Assembly: GCF_903893715.1 (NCBI RefSeq)
Contig: NZ_CAITNG010000047.1
Coordinates: 1-64,000 of the forward strand
Reading direction: 5' to 3'
DNA: 64,000 bases
Source: an uncultured Mucilaginibacter sp.
Lineage (GTDB): Bacteria > Bacteroidota > Bacteroidia > Sphingobacteriales > Sphingobacteriaceae
Shown: piece by piece, positions 53,347 through 62,585 of the stretch
Position numbering within the stretch: the first letter of the stretch is position 1
Layout of the letters: the number at the start of each line of letters is the position of its first letter
Notes under the pieces: generated by a model
Told to the model about the DNA's origin: nothing
Database searches by the model: none
What the model saw: only the letters and a program-made list of their open reading frames with translations
Translations under genes and position numbers: made by a program

Positions 53347-54915
53347 TTAAAACGGCGGGTCTTCATCAATATCATTCATCTTCGACGGGCGGATGATAAA
53401 GTTGCTCGGCTTTTCAAAATCTTGCGATGGGGTTAAGCCCGTAAACGGATTTGGCGCCGCGCTTGCCGACGGGAACGAATCCATGCCCGTATCCAAGTCG
53501 GTAAACTTCACATATTTGCCCACAAACTTGAGGCGTACGCGCCCGGTTTCGCCGTTACGGTGCTTGGCAATGATAACTTCGCCCACTCCTTGCGTTGGGT
53601 TATTGTCCTCATCAACCTCCAACCCGTAATATTCGGGGCGGTATAAAAACAATACCATATCGGCATCCTGTTCAATCGAGCCCGATTCACGTAAATCCGA
53701 CAGCATTGGGCGTTTTGAACCACCGGGCCTGTTCTCCACCGCACGGCTTAACTGCGAGAGCGCGATAACCGGTACGTTCAACTCCTTGGCAACAGCTTTT
53801 AAACCGCGTGATATACTACCTATCTCTTGCTCACGATTTCCGCCTCCCTTGCCATCAACCTTGCCTTGCATCAGTTGCAGGTAATCGATGATGATGAGTT
53901 GGATATCGTGTTGTGCCTTTAACCTGCGGCATTTGGCCCTGAACTCAAATATGCTCAGCGATGGTGTGTCGTCTATAATTAATGGTGCTTGTTCCAAACG
54001 GCCAATTTGCGAGTGTATCTGTTTCCATTCCCACTCCTCTAAACGGCCCTTGCGTATTTTTTCCTGCTCAATTTCGGTCTCGCCGGATACCAAACGGTTC
54101 ACCAACTGTACCGACGACATTTCTAACGAAAATACAACCACTGGTTTATGAAAATCGACTGCGGCGTTACGGGCACAGGTTAATATAAAAGCGGTTTTAC
54201 CCATCGCCGGTCGTGCCGCTAATATCACCAAATCCGACTTTTGCCAGCCTGAGGTTATCCTGTCCAACTCGGTAAAGCCTGAGGCAATACCCGTTAAGCC
54301 ATCTTTTTTATCTTTAAGCGATTCTATCTCCGCGAGTGTTTCGCGCAACAAATCATCCATTTTACGCGAATCGCGGCGAAGGTTGTCTTGCGCTATCTCA
54401 AACAGGTTTTTCTCAGCCCGGTCTAATAGCTCAAGTACATCGCTGGTATCTTCGTACGCACTATTGATGATATCCGTCGAGATACGTATCAGCTCGCGCT
54501 GCAAATATTTTTGGATGATGATACGCGAGTGATACTCAATGTTGGCTGCCGAAGCCACCCGGTTGGTTAACTCAGTAATATAGTAGGCACCACCTATCAT
54601 TTCCAGTTCACCTTGCAGGCGTAACTGGGCGGTAACGGTCAATATATCAACAGGTGATGTTTTTTCGAACAGGGTACGTATGGCCTGGAATATCTTTTGG
54701 TGGCTGTCTCGATAAAAAACATTCGGTTTCAAAATATCGATAACCGAAGAAAGGGCGTCTTTCTCCAACATCAAAGCACCCAAAACAGCCTCCTCCAAAT
54801 CAATGGCTTGCGGTGGTAATTTGCCTAAACTGCTAGTCGGGTTTGTGCTAAATCTACTGCGCTTATCGCTCGAAAATCCTGTTTTTCCAGGCTGGTTATC
54901 GTTCTCCAAAATCAT
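53347..54915 (-). CDS. dnaB: Replicative DNA helicase DnaB
   Basis: DnaB (522 aa) unwinds DNA at the replication fork. An N-terminal helical domain ('LPPQAIDLEEAVLGALMLEKDALSSVIDIL') is followed by the RecA-like helicase domain with Walker A 'AARPAMGKTAFILTCA', 'VVFSLEMSSVQLVNRLVSGE', Walker B 'LIIIDYLQLM' and 'LRESGSIEQDADMVLFLYRPEYY'. An N-terminal extension of about 40 residues and a Pro/Ser-rich tail are typical of Bacteroidota. Start MILENDNQPG (54915) is chosen over the longer frame. Confidence 0.96.
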   Translation of the reverse strand: MILENDNQPGKTGFSSDKRSRFSTNPTSSLGKLPPQAIDLEEAVLGALMLEKDALSSVIDILKPNVFYRDSHQKIFQAIRTLFEKTSPVDILTVTAQLRLQGELEMIGGAYYITELTNRVASAANIEYHSRIIIQKYLQRELIRISTDIINSAYEDTSDVLELLDRAEKNLFEIAQDNLRRDSRKMDDLLRETLAEIESLKDKKDGLTGIASGFTELDRITSGWQKSDLVILAARPAMGKTAFILTCARNAAVDFHKPVVVFSLEMSSVQLVNRLVSGETEIEQEKIRKGRLEEWEWKQIHSQIGRLEQAPLIIDDTPSLSIFEFRAKCRRLKAQHDIQLIIIDYLQLMQGKVDGKGGGNREQEIGSISRGLKAVAKELNVPVIALSQLSRAVENRPGGSKRPMLSDLRESGSIEQDADMVLFLYRPEYYGLEVDEDNNPTQGVGEVIIAKHRNGETGRVRLKFVGKYVKFTDLDTGMDSFPSASAAPNPFTGLTPSQDFEKPSNFIIRPSKMNDIDEDPPF

Positions 54916-55220
54916 ACTGTACAAAAATATACAAATTAGGAATGTAATTACTATGCCTGCATTGGTATTCACTAACATCCCTTTTTTTGCTCAAAGCAAA
55001 ATCGTTGAAAATGGCGTTTTTAGCCCATGTTTTAATTAACAGCGTTTGTTAGTAAGTTGTGGGTAAAAATAAATTGCTATTGATATTCAATAAATTAACC
55101 CCTCTGTTAATAACGTTTTTTGTTGTGAAGTGTTTTTTTTAAACTTGTTTCCACTTTCATAAAAATACCCCCTAAATCAATTAATATAACTAATTTCGCT
55201 GACTTATTCATCAGGAAAAT
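54916..55220. other. Divergent A+T-rich spacer between dnaB and rlmB
   Basis: About 305 bases without a gene. T-tracts and TTTTTTGTTGTGAAGTG near 55121 give a strongly A+T-rich region that must hold both promoters. A minus-strand TATTTTTG (54929-54922) fits a -7 box for dnaB; no clear rlmB promoter was identified. Confidence 0.5.
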
Positions 55221-55985
55221 ATGGGGTTCGGCCAGCAATCAAAAAGAGAGAGCAATCAAATGGTGTTTGGCATACGTGCCGTGATGGAGGCCATCCGCTC
55301 CGGAAAAGAAATCGAATCTCTTTTTATACAACGCGGCCTCGGCGGTCCGCTGTTTTTTGAACTGAAAGCTTTGCTTGCCGAATATAAAATCGAATCGCAA
55401 CAGGTGCCTGTCGAAAAACTGAACCGGGTTACGGCCAAGAACCATCAGGGTATCATTGCCATCATTTCGCCCATCACCTATTACAAGATTGAGGACATTA
55501 TTCCCATGATATTTGAGAAAGGCGAAGTACCGCTTATCTTGATACTCGACGGTATTACCGATGTGCGCAACATTGGTGCCATAGCCCGAACTGCCGAATG
55601 TGCGGGTGTGCACGCGCTTATTGTCCCTGCAATGGGCTCAGCCCAAATCAATGCCGATGCCATTAAAACGTCGGCCGGGGCGTTGTACAATATCCCTGTT
55701 TGCCGTGAGGGCAGTTTGTTGCAAACCGCAAAGTTCCTGCAAGCATCGGGCCTGCAACTGGTTTGCTGTACCGAAAAAACAAATGATTATATCTACGTAC
55801 CCGATTATACCGTGCCAACGGCCATCATTATGGGTTCCGAAGATGATGGCATCGGCAACGAACTCATCCGTATATCCGACCATCTGGCCAAAATACCCAT
55901 GTTCGGCGAAATCGAGTCGTTGAACGTTTCCGTATCAACCGGGGTGATATTGTACGAGGCAATAAGGCAAAGAAGCAAGTCCTAA
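55221..55985 (+). CDS. rlmB: 23S rRNA (guanosine-2'-O-)-methyltransferase RlmB (TrmH family)
   Basis: This 254-aa SPOUT methyltransferase has the small L30e-like N-terminal RNA-binding domain ('MVFGIRAVMEAIRSGKEIESLFIQRG') and the knotted catalytic domain: motif 1 'DGITDVRNIGAIARTAECAGV', motif 2 'IIMGSEDDGIGNELI' and motif 3 'IESLNVSVSTGVILYEAIRQR'. RlmB methylates G2251 of 23S rRNA; assignment between RlmB and TrmL-like relatives relies on the N-terminal domain. Normal length. Confidence 0.92.
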   Translation: MGFGQQSKRESNQMVFGIRAVMEAIRSGKEIESLFIQRGLGGPLFFELKALLAEYKIESQQVPVEKLNRVTAKNHQGIIAIISPITYYKIEDIIPMIFEKGEVPLILILDGITDVRNIGAIARTAECAGVHALIVPAMGSAQINADAIKTSAGALYNIPVCREGSLLQTAKFLQASGLQLVCCTEKTNDYIYVPDYTVPTAIIMGSEDDGIGNELIRISDHLAKIPMFGEIESLNVSVSTGVILYEAIRQRSKS

Positions 55986-56081
55986 GTCTTTAGTCGTGAG
56001 TCAATAAAAAAGCGCCGTTACCGACGCTCGTAAACTATTTAATAAAAAGACTCAAGACTCTCGACTCAAGGCTTCAGACTA
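55984..56081. repeat. GACTCAA heptamer repeats between convergent rlmB and manC
   Basis: From the rlmB stop, AAGTCTTTAGTCGTGAGTC reads rightward; 56050-56081 is GACTCAAGACTCTCGACTCA... running into the manC stop (CTA at 56079-56081). Thus both convergent genes carry the same heptamer family directly after their stop codons, as octamers do at 38052-38200. Confidence 0.7.
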
Positions 56082-57164
56082 GATAAATTTCGTCCCGTGC
56101 TTCTGCTTCACATCGGCAACAATTTGCTTCACGCCTTGTTCTTCCGAGCGCGGGCTAATCATCAACGTATTGTTCGATTCCACCACGATAAAATCGTGCA
56201 GACCTTTTATGATCACCAGTTTTCCTTCGGGTACGCTCACCATATTGTTCGATGAATCGTAAGTGATGATTTTATCGGATGGGATAAGCGCATTGCCTGC
56301 ATCATCTTTTTCAGCCAATTGGTAAATAGATGCCCAGGTACCCAAATCGCTCCAGCCAAATTCTGATGGTATCACATAAACGTTATCCGCTTTTTCCATA
56401 ATGCCATAATCAATGGATATGTTGGTGCATTGCTGGTAAGCGTTGTGGATATAACCTTTCTCTTTGTCGGTATTGTAAACCGGCTTGGCCTCGTCAAAAA
56501 TATCGTTTATTTCGGGCAGGTATTTTTTAAATGAGGCCAGTATGGCCTTAACCGACCATACAAATATCCCGGCGTTCCATAAAAAGTCGCCGCTTTGAAT
56601 AAAGGTTTTGGCTATTTCGAGCGTAGGTTTTTCAGTAAAGGTTTTAACTTTATGAAACTCGTTGTTTAAAATTTTATCGGTATACTGTATATAGCCGTAG
56701 CCCGTATCAGGCCTCGATGGTTTAATGCCTAAGGTAACCAAACAACTATGTTGCGTAGCGGCTGTCAACGATTTTTCTATAGTGGCTACAAATGCGGCCT
56801 CATCTAATATCAGGTGGTCCGACGGAGCTATCACGATGGCTGCATTGGGGTTAAGGCTTTCAATTTTAAAACAGCCGTAAGCAATGCAAGGTGCAGTGTT
56901 ACGCATTACCGGTTCCGTCAATATCTGGCCATCGGCCATGTCGGGTATCTGCGTTTTTACCAGGTCGGTATAAATTTCATTGGTAACAACAAAAATGTTT
57001 TCCTTGGGGCATATCTTCAACAAACGCTCGTAAGTCTGTTGTATCAGTGTTTTGCCGGTACCAAGTATATCAATAAATTGTTTGGGGTGGGAGGTTCTGC
57101 TGATGGGCCAAAAACGGCTTCCAATGCCGCCGGCCATTATAATGGCGTAATTATTACGGTTCAT
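56079..57164 (-). CDS. manC: Mannose-1-phosphate guanylyltransferase
   Basis: The 361-aa enzyme makes GDP-mannose from GTP and mannose-1-phosphate for surface polysaccharides. The pyrophosphorylase signature 'IIMAGGIGSRFWPISRTSHPKQF' (8-30) and the active-site 'VKTFTEKP' are complete; 'DYGIMEKADNVYVIPSEFGWSDLGTWAS' is typical. It lacks the C-terminal isomerase domain of bifunctional AlgA/ManC proteins. Single gene. Confidence 0.95.
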   Translation of the reverse strand: MNRNNYAIIMAGGIGSRFWPISRTSHPKQFIDILGTGKTLIQQTYERLLKICPKENIFVVTNEIYTDLVKTQIPDMADGQILTEPVMRNTAPCIAYGCFKIESLNPNAAIVIAPSDHLILDEAAFVATIEKSLTAATQHSCLVTLGIKPSRPDTGYGYIQYTDKILNNEFHKVKTFTEKPTLEIAKTFIQSGDFLWNAGIFVWSVKAILASFKKYLPEINDIFDEAKPVYNTDKEKGYIHNAYQQCTNISIDYGIMEKADNVYVIPSEFGWSDLGTWASIYQLAEKDDAGNALIPSDKIITYDSSNNMVSVPEGKLVIIKGLHDFIVVESNNTLMISPRSEEQGVKQIVADVKQKHGTKFI

Positions 57165-57405
57165 TTTTTGTTAATGTTGTTTTTTGAATTTTCGTTCAGG
57201 CCGTGAAATTGGATAATTATTTTGAAACGACATCGTACTATAAAAAAATAATTACGCAAAATGTGTTGGTTATCTCAAATTTAATTCGTAAATTATACTT
57301 TCAATATCATAAGTAACTAAAAAAAGCAAAATTAAGTGATATTTCTTTGTTTTTTTTGTTATTTTGATGTTTGGTTTTAAATCTGTTCTGAATAATTTTT
57401 GTACA

Positions 57406-59607
57406 ATGATAGAGACGAAGAAGTCACTTTTTGACAACCTTCAAAATTTTTTTGGTTTCGATAACTTCAAAGGGGAGCAAGAAGCCATTATAACCAATAT
57501 CTTGTCAGGCAACGATACTTTTGTGATCATGCCGACCGGTGCAGGAAAATCCATGTGTTACCAGTTGCCCGCACTCATGACGGATGGTATGGCCATCGTG
57601 ATATCGCCGCTCATCGCCTTAATGAAAAATCAGGTCGATCAACTCCGCGCCTTTGGCGGATCGGATAGTATTGCCCACTTTTTAAACTCCTCATTAAATA
57701 AATCTGAGATAACAAGGGTAAAGGAAGATGTGTTGGAAGGCAAAACCAAACTACTTTATGTTGCGCCCGAATCGTTGACCAAACAGGAAAATATAGATTT
57801 TTTACGTTTAAACAATGTATCGTTTGTTGCGGTTGATGAAGCTCACTGTATATCCGAGTGGGGCCACGATTTCAGGCCCGAATACCGCAAAATACGTCAG
57901 GTAATCAGTAACATCGGCGATAATATACCCATCATCGCATTAACAGCTACCGCAACCCCAAAAGTTCAGCAGGACATTCAAAAGAACCTGCAGATGAACA
58001 ATGCTACCATCTATAAATCATCGTTTAACCGCGGTAACCTGTTTTATGAGGTGAGGGCAAAGCGTACGGTTTTAAAGGAAATTGTTCGTTTTGTAAAACA
58101 ACACCAGGGCAAATCGGGCATTATTTATTGCCTTAGCCGCAAAAAGGTGGAAGAAGTTGCCGAAGCTTTAAATCTGAACGGTATAAAAGCATTGCCTTAC
58201 CATGCCGGTTTGGATGCCAAAGTTCGCGCCGATACGCAGGACAGGTTTTTGATGGAAGATGTAGACGTAATAGTTGCCACCATCGCTTTTGGTATGGGTA
58301 TTGACAAACCCGATGTGCGTTATGTGATACACCACGACATGCCCAAAAGCATGGAAGGCTATTACCAGGAAACCGGGCGCGCCGGGCGCGACGGAGGAGA
58401 AGGCATCTGCCTGTCGTTTTATTCTGAAAAGGATATCGACAAGCTGCAAAAGTTTATGAAGGACAAGCCGGTTGCTGAACGTGAAATTGGCACCCAGATA
58501 TTAAAGGAAGTGATTGATTATGCTGAGTCAGCCGTATGCAGGCGCCAGCAAATATTGCACTACTTTGGCGAGAACTTTAACGAAGCGGGCTGCAACTGTA
58601 TGTGCGATAATTGCAGCGCGCAAAAACAGTATTTTGATGCCGAAGCACCTTTACATAAAGCGCTGAGCGTTGTTAGGGAGTTGGGCGAGAAATTCGATGA
58701 TAACCACATCATCAGTGTGTTGATGGGCGTTGATAATCCGCAAATACATAACTACGAACACCATTTGTTGCCTTCGTTTGGTTCGGGAAAAGAGGAAGGC
58801 GAAGTGCTTTGGCAGTCGCTGATGCGTCAGGCCTTGCTTAATAATTTCTTGTCCAAGGATATCGACCAGTATGGTCTGTTGCGTCTCACCAAATCGGGCA
58901 ATGCTTTTATCGAGAATCCGTATTCCTTAAAATATGTGCTGAACAGGCCAATGGGCTCTACAGACGATAGCGACGACAGCGACGATGCCACCAAAAACGG
59001 CGGCTCCGGCGCTTTGGATGCGCAATTGCTGCAAATGCTGAAGGATCTGCGTAAAAAAATAGCCAAGCAAAAAAACCTGCCACCGTTTGTTATCTTTCAG
59101 GACCCATCTTTAGAGGAAATGTGTACGCATTACCCCATCACTATTGATGAGTTAAAACAAATATCGGGTGTTGGTGCCGGCAAGGCAATGAAGTTTGGCG
59201 CGCAGTTTATCGAACTGATCGGCAAATATGTCGAAGAGAACGATATCGACCGACCTATCGACATGGTCATCAAAAGCGCGGCCAATAAATCGGCCATGAA
59301 GGTGTATATCATCCAAAACATCGACCGCCATTTATCGCTCGAAGATATTGCCGCCTCAAAAGGCATCAGTTACGAAGACATCATTCGCGAAGTGGAATCC
59401 ATTGTCAACTCAGGTACCAAGCTAAACCTCAACTATTATATCGATGAGGTGATAGACGAAGACAAGCAGGAAGAAGTGTACGATTACTTCCGCACCGCCG
59501 AAGTAGACTCAATTGACGACGCCCTTGCCGAACTTGGCCCCAACGATTATACCCGCGAAGAAGTGCAGCTCATGCGCATCAAGTTTATGAGCGAGTTGGG
59601 GAATTAA
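57406..59607 (+). CDS. recQ: ATP-dependent DNA helicase RecQ
   Basis: RecQ (733 aa) is a 3'-5' helicase in recombination and repair. Motifs in order: 'MPTGAGKSMCYQLPAL' (Walker A), 'VDEAHCISEWGHDFRPEY' (DEAH-type), 'ALTATATPKV', 'YYQETGRAGRDG' (motif VI), then the RQC zinc site ('C-RRQQILHYFGE', 'GCNCMCDNC'), winged helix, and an HRDC domain ('PPFVIFQDPSLEEMCTHYPITIDELKQISGVGAGKAMKFG', about 580-630). A further 100-residue C-terminal helical region follows, as in other Bacteroidota. The start MIETKKSLFDNL is preferred over the ATG at 57367/57364. A strong hairpin follows the stop. Confidence 0.95.
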   Translation: MIETKKSLFDNLQNFFGFDNFKGEQEAIITNILSGNDTFVIMPTGAGKSMCYQLPALMTDGMAIVISPLIALMKNQVDQLRAFGGSDSIAHFLNSSLNKSEITRVKEDVLEGKTKLLYVAPESLTKQENIDFLRLNNVSFVAVDEAHCISEWGHDFRPEYRKIRQVISNIGDNIPIIALTATATPKVQQDIQKNLQMNNATIYKSSFNRGNLFYEVRAKRTVLKEIVRFVKQHQGKSGIIYCLSRKKVEEVAEALNLNGIKALPYHAGLDAKVRADTQDRFLMEDVDVIVATIAFGMGIDKPDVRYVIHHDMPKSMEGYYQETGRAGRDGGEGICLSFYSEKDIDKLQKFMKDKPVAEREIGTQILKEVIDYAESAVCRRQQILHYFGENFNEAGCNCMCDNCSAQKQYFDAEAPLHKALSVVRELGEKFDDNHIISVLMGVDNPQIHNYEHHLLPSFGSGKEEGEVLWQSLMRQALLNNFLSKDIDQYGLLRLTKSGNAFIENPYSLKYVLNRPMGSTDDSDDSDDATKNGGSGALDAQLLQMLKDLRKKIAKQKNLPPFVIFQDPSLEEMCTHYPITIDELKQISGVGAGKAMKFGAQFIELIGKYVEENDIDRPIDMVIKSAANKSAMKVYIIQNIDRHLSLEDIAASKGISYEDIIREVESIVNSGTKLNLNYYIDEVIDEDKQEEVYDYFRTAEVDSIDDALAELGPNDYTREEVQLMRIKFMSELGN

Positions 59608-59630
59608 ATGAAAGTTTTATCTCTTATACC

Positions 59631-59663
59631 AAATAGCGATGGGTTTCAAACCCATCGCTATTT
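59631..59663 (+). terminator. Perfect 14-bp hairpin terminator after recQ
   Basis: AAATAGCGATGGGT (59631-59644) pairs with ACCCATCGCTATTT (59650-59663) around TTCAA, followed by TTG. Its core arms are identical to those of the hairpin at 202-226. Confidence 0.85.
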
Positions 59664-59725
59664 TTGTTTAGCCCTAACCCATAGCCGCTACTTCGCTATT
59701 CTTACGCGTAGTTATTTGTTCCGAT

Positions 59726-59756
59726 TTTGCAATTACCTGGTAAACTGCTATCTTTG
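59726..59756 (+). promoter_or_regulatory. Consensus Bacteroidota promoter of the TPR gene
   Basis: TTTG (59726-59729) and TATCTTTG (59749-59756) with a 19-base gap. The start point near 59763 leaves a leader of about 200 bases before the TPR gene ATG at 59962. Confidence 0.8.
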
Positions 59757-59773
59757 TAATAAATAATAAAAAA

Positions 59774-59875
59774 ATGCTTTTCCTAACCAACCTGAGTATG
59801 TCATACATAAAGCGACCCATGTGGATGCTTCGGGGGGATATTGCGTTGACTCACCATACCTCCAATGCCGTATAG
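59774..59875 (+). CDS. Possible leader ORF, 33 aa
   Basis: The first ATG of the predicted transcript opens a 33-codon frame (MLFLTNLSMSYIKRPMWMLR, then 'GDIALTHHTSNAV') ending at TAG 59873. It has no recognised homologue. A second short frame (59919-59984) overlaps the TPR gene start out of frame. Either might regulate translation of the TPR gene, but both could be chance. Confidence 0.3.
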   Translation: MLFLTNLSMSYIKRPMWMLRGDIALTHHTSNAV

Positions 59876-59961
59876 CTAATTACTATTACCGCTATCAACG
59901 AATCAATTAATTTTTAAAATGTCTTTTGCTTTTTCGAGCAGGAGCGAAATCTATATCCTAT

Positions 59962-60480
59962 ATGGACACTTACTATTCTATTGAAGAGAAATACTTGCAT
60001 GCGGTGGAGGAGTTGAGTTACGGAGACACTCCACTATCGCTGAAGTTATTGAACGAGATCCTCGCTGAAGATCCTTTGTTCGCTCGTGCGCACTATAAAA
60101 TAGGTGTTCTTTACTATTATAATCTTTGTGACTATCAGGCCGCAGGTTATCATTTTAAATTATGCACCGAGTTGGACGCATTTTTCCCCGACGTGTACTT
60201 TCATTATATCAGCCTGCTGGTGTTTTTGAATATGGAACGCCAGGTGAACCTGGTGGCCCAAAAGGCTGTTACCATTCCGGGAGTATATGTTTCGGCTATT
60301 TACAACCTTGTGGGGTTGTGTGCCGAAAACAATTGTAAATTGAACGAAGCACTTAATTGGTATGAAAAAGGCTTAATGCTGGTGACCAATAAAGACAAGA
60401 AAGACGATATCGAAGAGAATATCAGCCGGATAAAGTTCAAGATGGAAAGGAATAAAGCATACACCTACCATCTTTCATAA
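59962..60480 (+). CDS. Tetratricopeptide repeat protein, 172 aa
   Basis: The ATG at 59962 gives 'MDTYYSIEEKYLHAVEELSYG' followed by TPR-like pairs ('PLSLKLLNEILAEDPLFARAHYKIGVLYYYNLCDYQAAGYHFKLCTEL', 'PGVYVSAIYNLVGLCAENNCKLNEALNWYEKGLML'). No signal peptide or membrane segment, so a cytosolic scaffold is expected. The preceding in-frame codons back to a TTG at 59926 look like leader sequence. Strong promoter, long leader and own terminator make it a self-contained unit; function unknown. Confidence 0.85.
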   Translation: MDTYYSIEEKYLHAVEELSYGDTPLSLKLLNEILAEDPLFARAHYKIGVLYYYNLCDYQAAGYHFKLCTELDAFFPDVYFHYISLLVFLNMERQVNLVAQKAVTIPGVYVSAIYNLVGLCAENNCKLNEALNWYEKGLMLVTNKDKKDDIEENISRIKFKMERNKAYTYHLS

Positions 60481-60517
60481 ACAAATAAGGTGCCTACCGG
60501 GCGCCTTATTTGTTTTT
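60481..60517. terminator. Bidirectional terminator between TPR and heparinase genes
   Basis: ACAAATAAGG (60481-60490) pairs with CCTTATTTGT (60504-60513), followed by T residues into the end of the convergent heparinase gene. Confidence 0.85.
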
Positions 60518-62453
60518 ACTTATACACCAAATACTTCACCACCTTGTTCATATCGTTCATCTTATTCGTCAATAATATCCGCCAAATGGTTTTTCCATCC
60601 CAACTGTGCTTTAATCCCTGGTCTTCCGGCGAAACTAAGTCCATCTTTTCTTTGCCGATACCCCATACCGAAGCATCATAATCCAAATAAACCTTCCCTT
60701 GGTTAGGCAGGTTAAAAATAATCTTGCCCGGCGTGCCTAAATCAACATCGCAAACCGTCATGAACGATTGTGTCAGGCTGGCCAACGGTGTGGCCATCGC
60801 ATAGCTGTCGTCAATTTCTATCTTGTTGTTGCTCATTTTTACTGTCCTGGTCCAGTTTTTTATACCGGCATCGGCAGGATAGGCTTTGGCAATATCCATG
60901 CTCAAACCTGCGCCGGTTTTGTTGAGCTGATAGTTAACATCGCTGGCAGTATATTGCAGGCCCGCGCCTTGCTCTTTGCCGTTAATGGTAGGCAGGTTAT
61001 GGTACGGCGAGGTATTGAACCACAACTTGTACCTGTCTTTACCAAAAGTACGCCCGGTATACGTGCCCGAGCCAACGTCGATAATTACCGGATAACCATC
61101 GGCATATACCATAAAATCGCCAACATCATTATGGTTATGGCTTTCGCCGTTGGTGCCGCCGTGCGATGCCACAAACAAACCATCGTCCGAGCGGGCCACC
61201 ATCAATTGCACATCGCTATACCAGGCATCGTGTACGTCGGTTTCCTTTGCGGGCGATGTTGCGCAGGCGCTTATGGCGGCCAGGTCATACAAAACCCTCG
61301 TCCGGCGGAACTGCTCATAACCGTCTTCGTCCTTAAAGCTATGGTAAGCCCAGCTACCAAACTCCTGCATCGGCCCGTAACCAATGTCTTTCCCAAAACG
61401 GTACATCATCAAGCCATCGGGTTTAAGGGTTGGGTGGGCGTCGGCAACGTTGATAAAGTAATCGCCGGCAATATGTGTCTTATAAATATAGCTCCCCATT
61501 TTTTGGATGAACGGTTCTTTGTAAATATTGATTTTGCCGCCCGTGGCATCATACAACAGGTTCAGCGCATCATACACGCAACCGCCGGCCGCGCCCCAAT
61601 AGCTCGGCCCTTCTTCACAGCCGCCGTCAACACCAAGGCCATCCATATACTGGTCGAGTATTTTAATGGCCCGGTTCATATCGTCCAGGAGTTTGGCATC
61701 ATCTTTCTCCATAATAAGGGCCGCGGTAATATAGTTGCTCGCTATCCATGGCGCCCAATTGTTCAGCTTGGCTTCGGGGTTGTTGCCGCCCATCCAGCCG
61801 TATTTGGCAGTGAGCATCGGGGTAAATATTCGGCGGTTTATTTCATAACGGATACGGGGGCGTACCAATTTCGATACCTTCTCCAATTGCGGGCCAACAA
61901 AATAATCGGTCCATGCCAGTACGGCTGCGGTTTCGGCGGCAAACAAGTCAACTATCGGGTCTTCTACATCGGGCAGGCCTGCACCGGCCTTTTGCGCACC
62001 AACATGCGCGCTGATACCCCAAAAACTTTCCTCGCTTATCGACCATATCCCGTTTACTATCTGGTCGGTGAAACGACCCTTGCCTTCAACCGCCTCGGCC
62101 ATTGCAAGGTCCCATAACTGGTTTCGTTTTTCGAACGATAGTTTTTCATAATCGGTGCGGTTGCCGGTGCGCACAAATTCAAGCATTACCGTTGCCGGGA
62201 TATTTTTGAAATCCTTTTTCAAAGCGGCCTCACCCTTACGGATGATCTTAGCGATAACCGTATCGGGCAGTAGCTGCCGCCAGCCATCGGGTGTTTGGGG
62301 GAAGGGTTTGAATTTATTTTGCGGCACAAGCGACCGGCCCAGATCGGTCGATGCTTTTTGCAAAAGTTCGCGATGTATCAATTGTGCTTTTGATCGCGCC
62401 GAAAAAACAATAAGGCTCAAAATAAGTAAACAGGTATGCAGGTGTTTCTTCAT
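60516..62453 (-). CDS. Secreted heparinase II/III family protein (polysaccharide lyase-like)
   Basis: The 645-aa protein has a signal peptide ('HLHTCLLILSLIVFSARSKA', about 4-23), an alpha/alpha-toroid N-terminal region (several 'W-P-x' helices, 'NNWAPWIASNYITAALI') and the heparinase II/III beta-sandwich domain beginning at 'LMVARSDDGLFVASHGGTNGESHNHNDVGDFMVYADGYPVIIDVGSGTYT'. The GESHNHND motif holds the catalytic His seen in this superfamily. Substrate (uronic-acid polysaccharide) is undetermined; no sulfatase or SusCD partners are adjacent. Start 62453 is chosen because it begins the signal peptide. Confidence 0.92.
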   Translation of the reverse strand: MKKHLHTCLLILSLIVFSARSKAQLIHRELLQKASTDLGRSLVPQNKFKPFPQTPDGWRQLLPDTVIAKIIRKGEAALKKDFKNIPATVMLEFVRTGNRTDYEKLSFEKRNQLWDLAMAEAVEGKGRFTDQIVNGIWSISEESFWGISAHVGAQKAGAGLPDVEDPIVDLFAAETAAVLAWTDYFVGPQLEKVSKLVRPRIRYEINRRIFTPMLTAKYGWMGGNNPEAKLNNWAPWIASNYITAALIMEKDDAKLLDDMNRAIKILDQYMDGLGVDGGCEEGPSYWGAAGGCVYDALNLLYDATGGKINIYKEPFIQKMGSYIYKTHIAGDYFINVADAHPTLKPDGLMMYRFGKDIGYGPMQEFGSWAYHSFKDEDGYEQFRRTRVLYDLAAISACATSPAKETDVHDAWYSDVQLMVARSDDGLFVASHGGTNGESHNHNDVGDFMVYADGYPVIIDVGSGTYTGRTFGKDRYKLWFNTSPYHNLPTINGKEQGAGLQYTASDVNYQLNKTGAGLSMDIAKAYPADAGIKNWTRTVKMSNNKIEIDDSYAMATPLASLTQSFMTVCDVDLGTPGKIIFNLPNQGKVYLDYDASVWGIGKEKMDLVSPEDQGLKHSWDGKTIWRILLTNKMNDMNKVVKYLVYK

Positions 62454-62490
62454 GGCATTGTTATAAATGGTGAAACAATAATAGCTAAAA

Positions 62491-62532
62491 CATTCAATCA
62501 TTCGATAAATCAATCATTCGATCATTATTCAA
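62491..62532 (-). repeat. CAATCATTCGAT tandem repeat upstream of the heparinase gene
   Basis: TTCAATCATTCGATAAATCA and the following bases repeat CAATCATTCGAT two to three times within 42 bases, another short simple-sequence array in a gene-flanking position. Confidence 0.6.
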
Positions 62533-62585
62533 CTAAACCTTTCCCGTTAAATTCCCTCCAAAGGATATAATTTACAGACAAGGCC

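Noticed and set aside
60768..62117. 449-aa open frame on the plus strand
   Set aside because: It is entirely antisense to the heparinase II/III gene, whose signal peptide, domains and catalytic motif are clear; the plus-strand translation has no family features.
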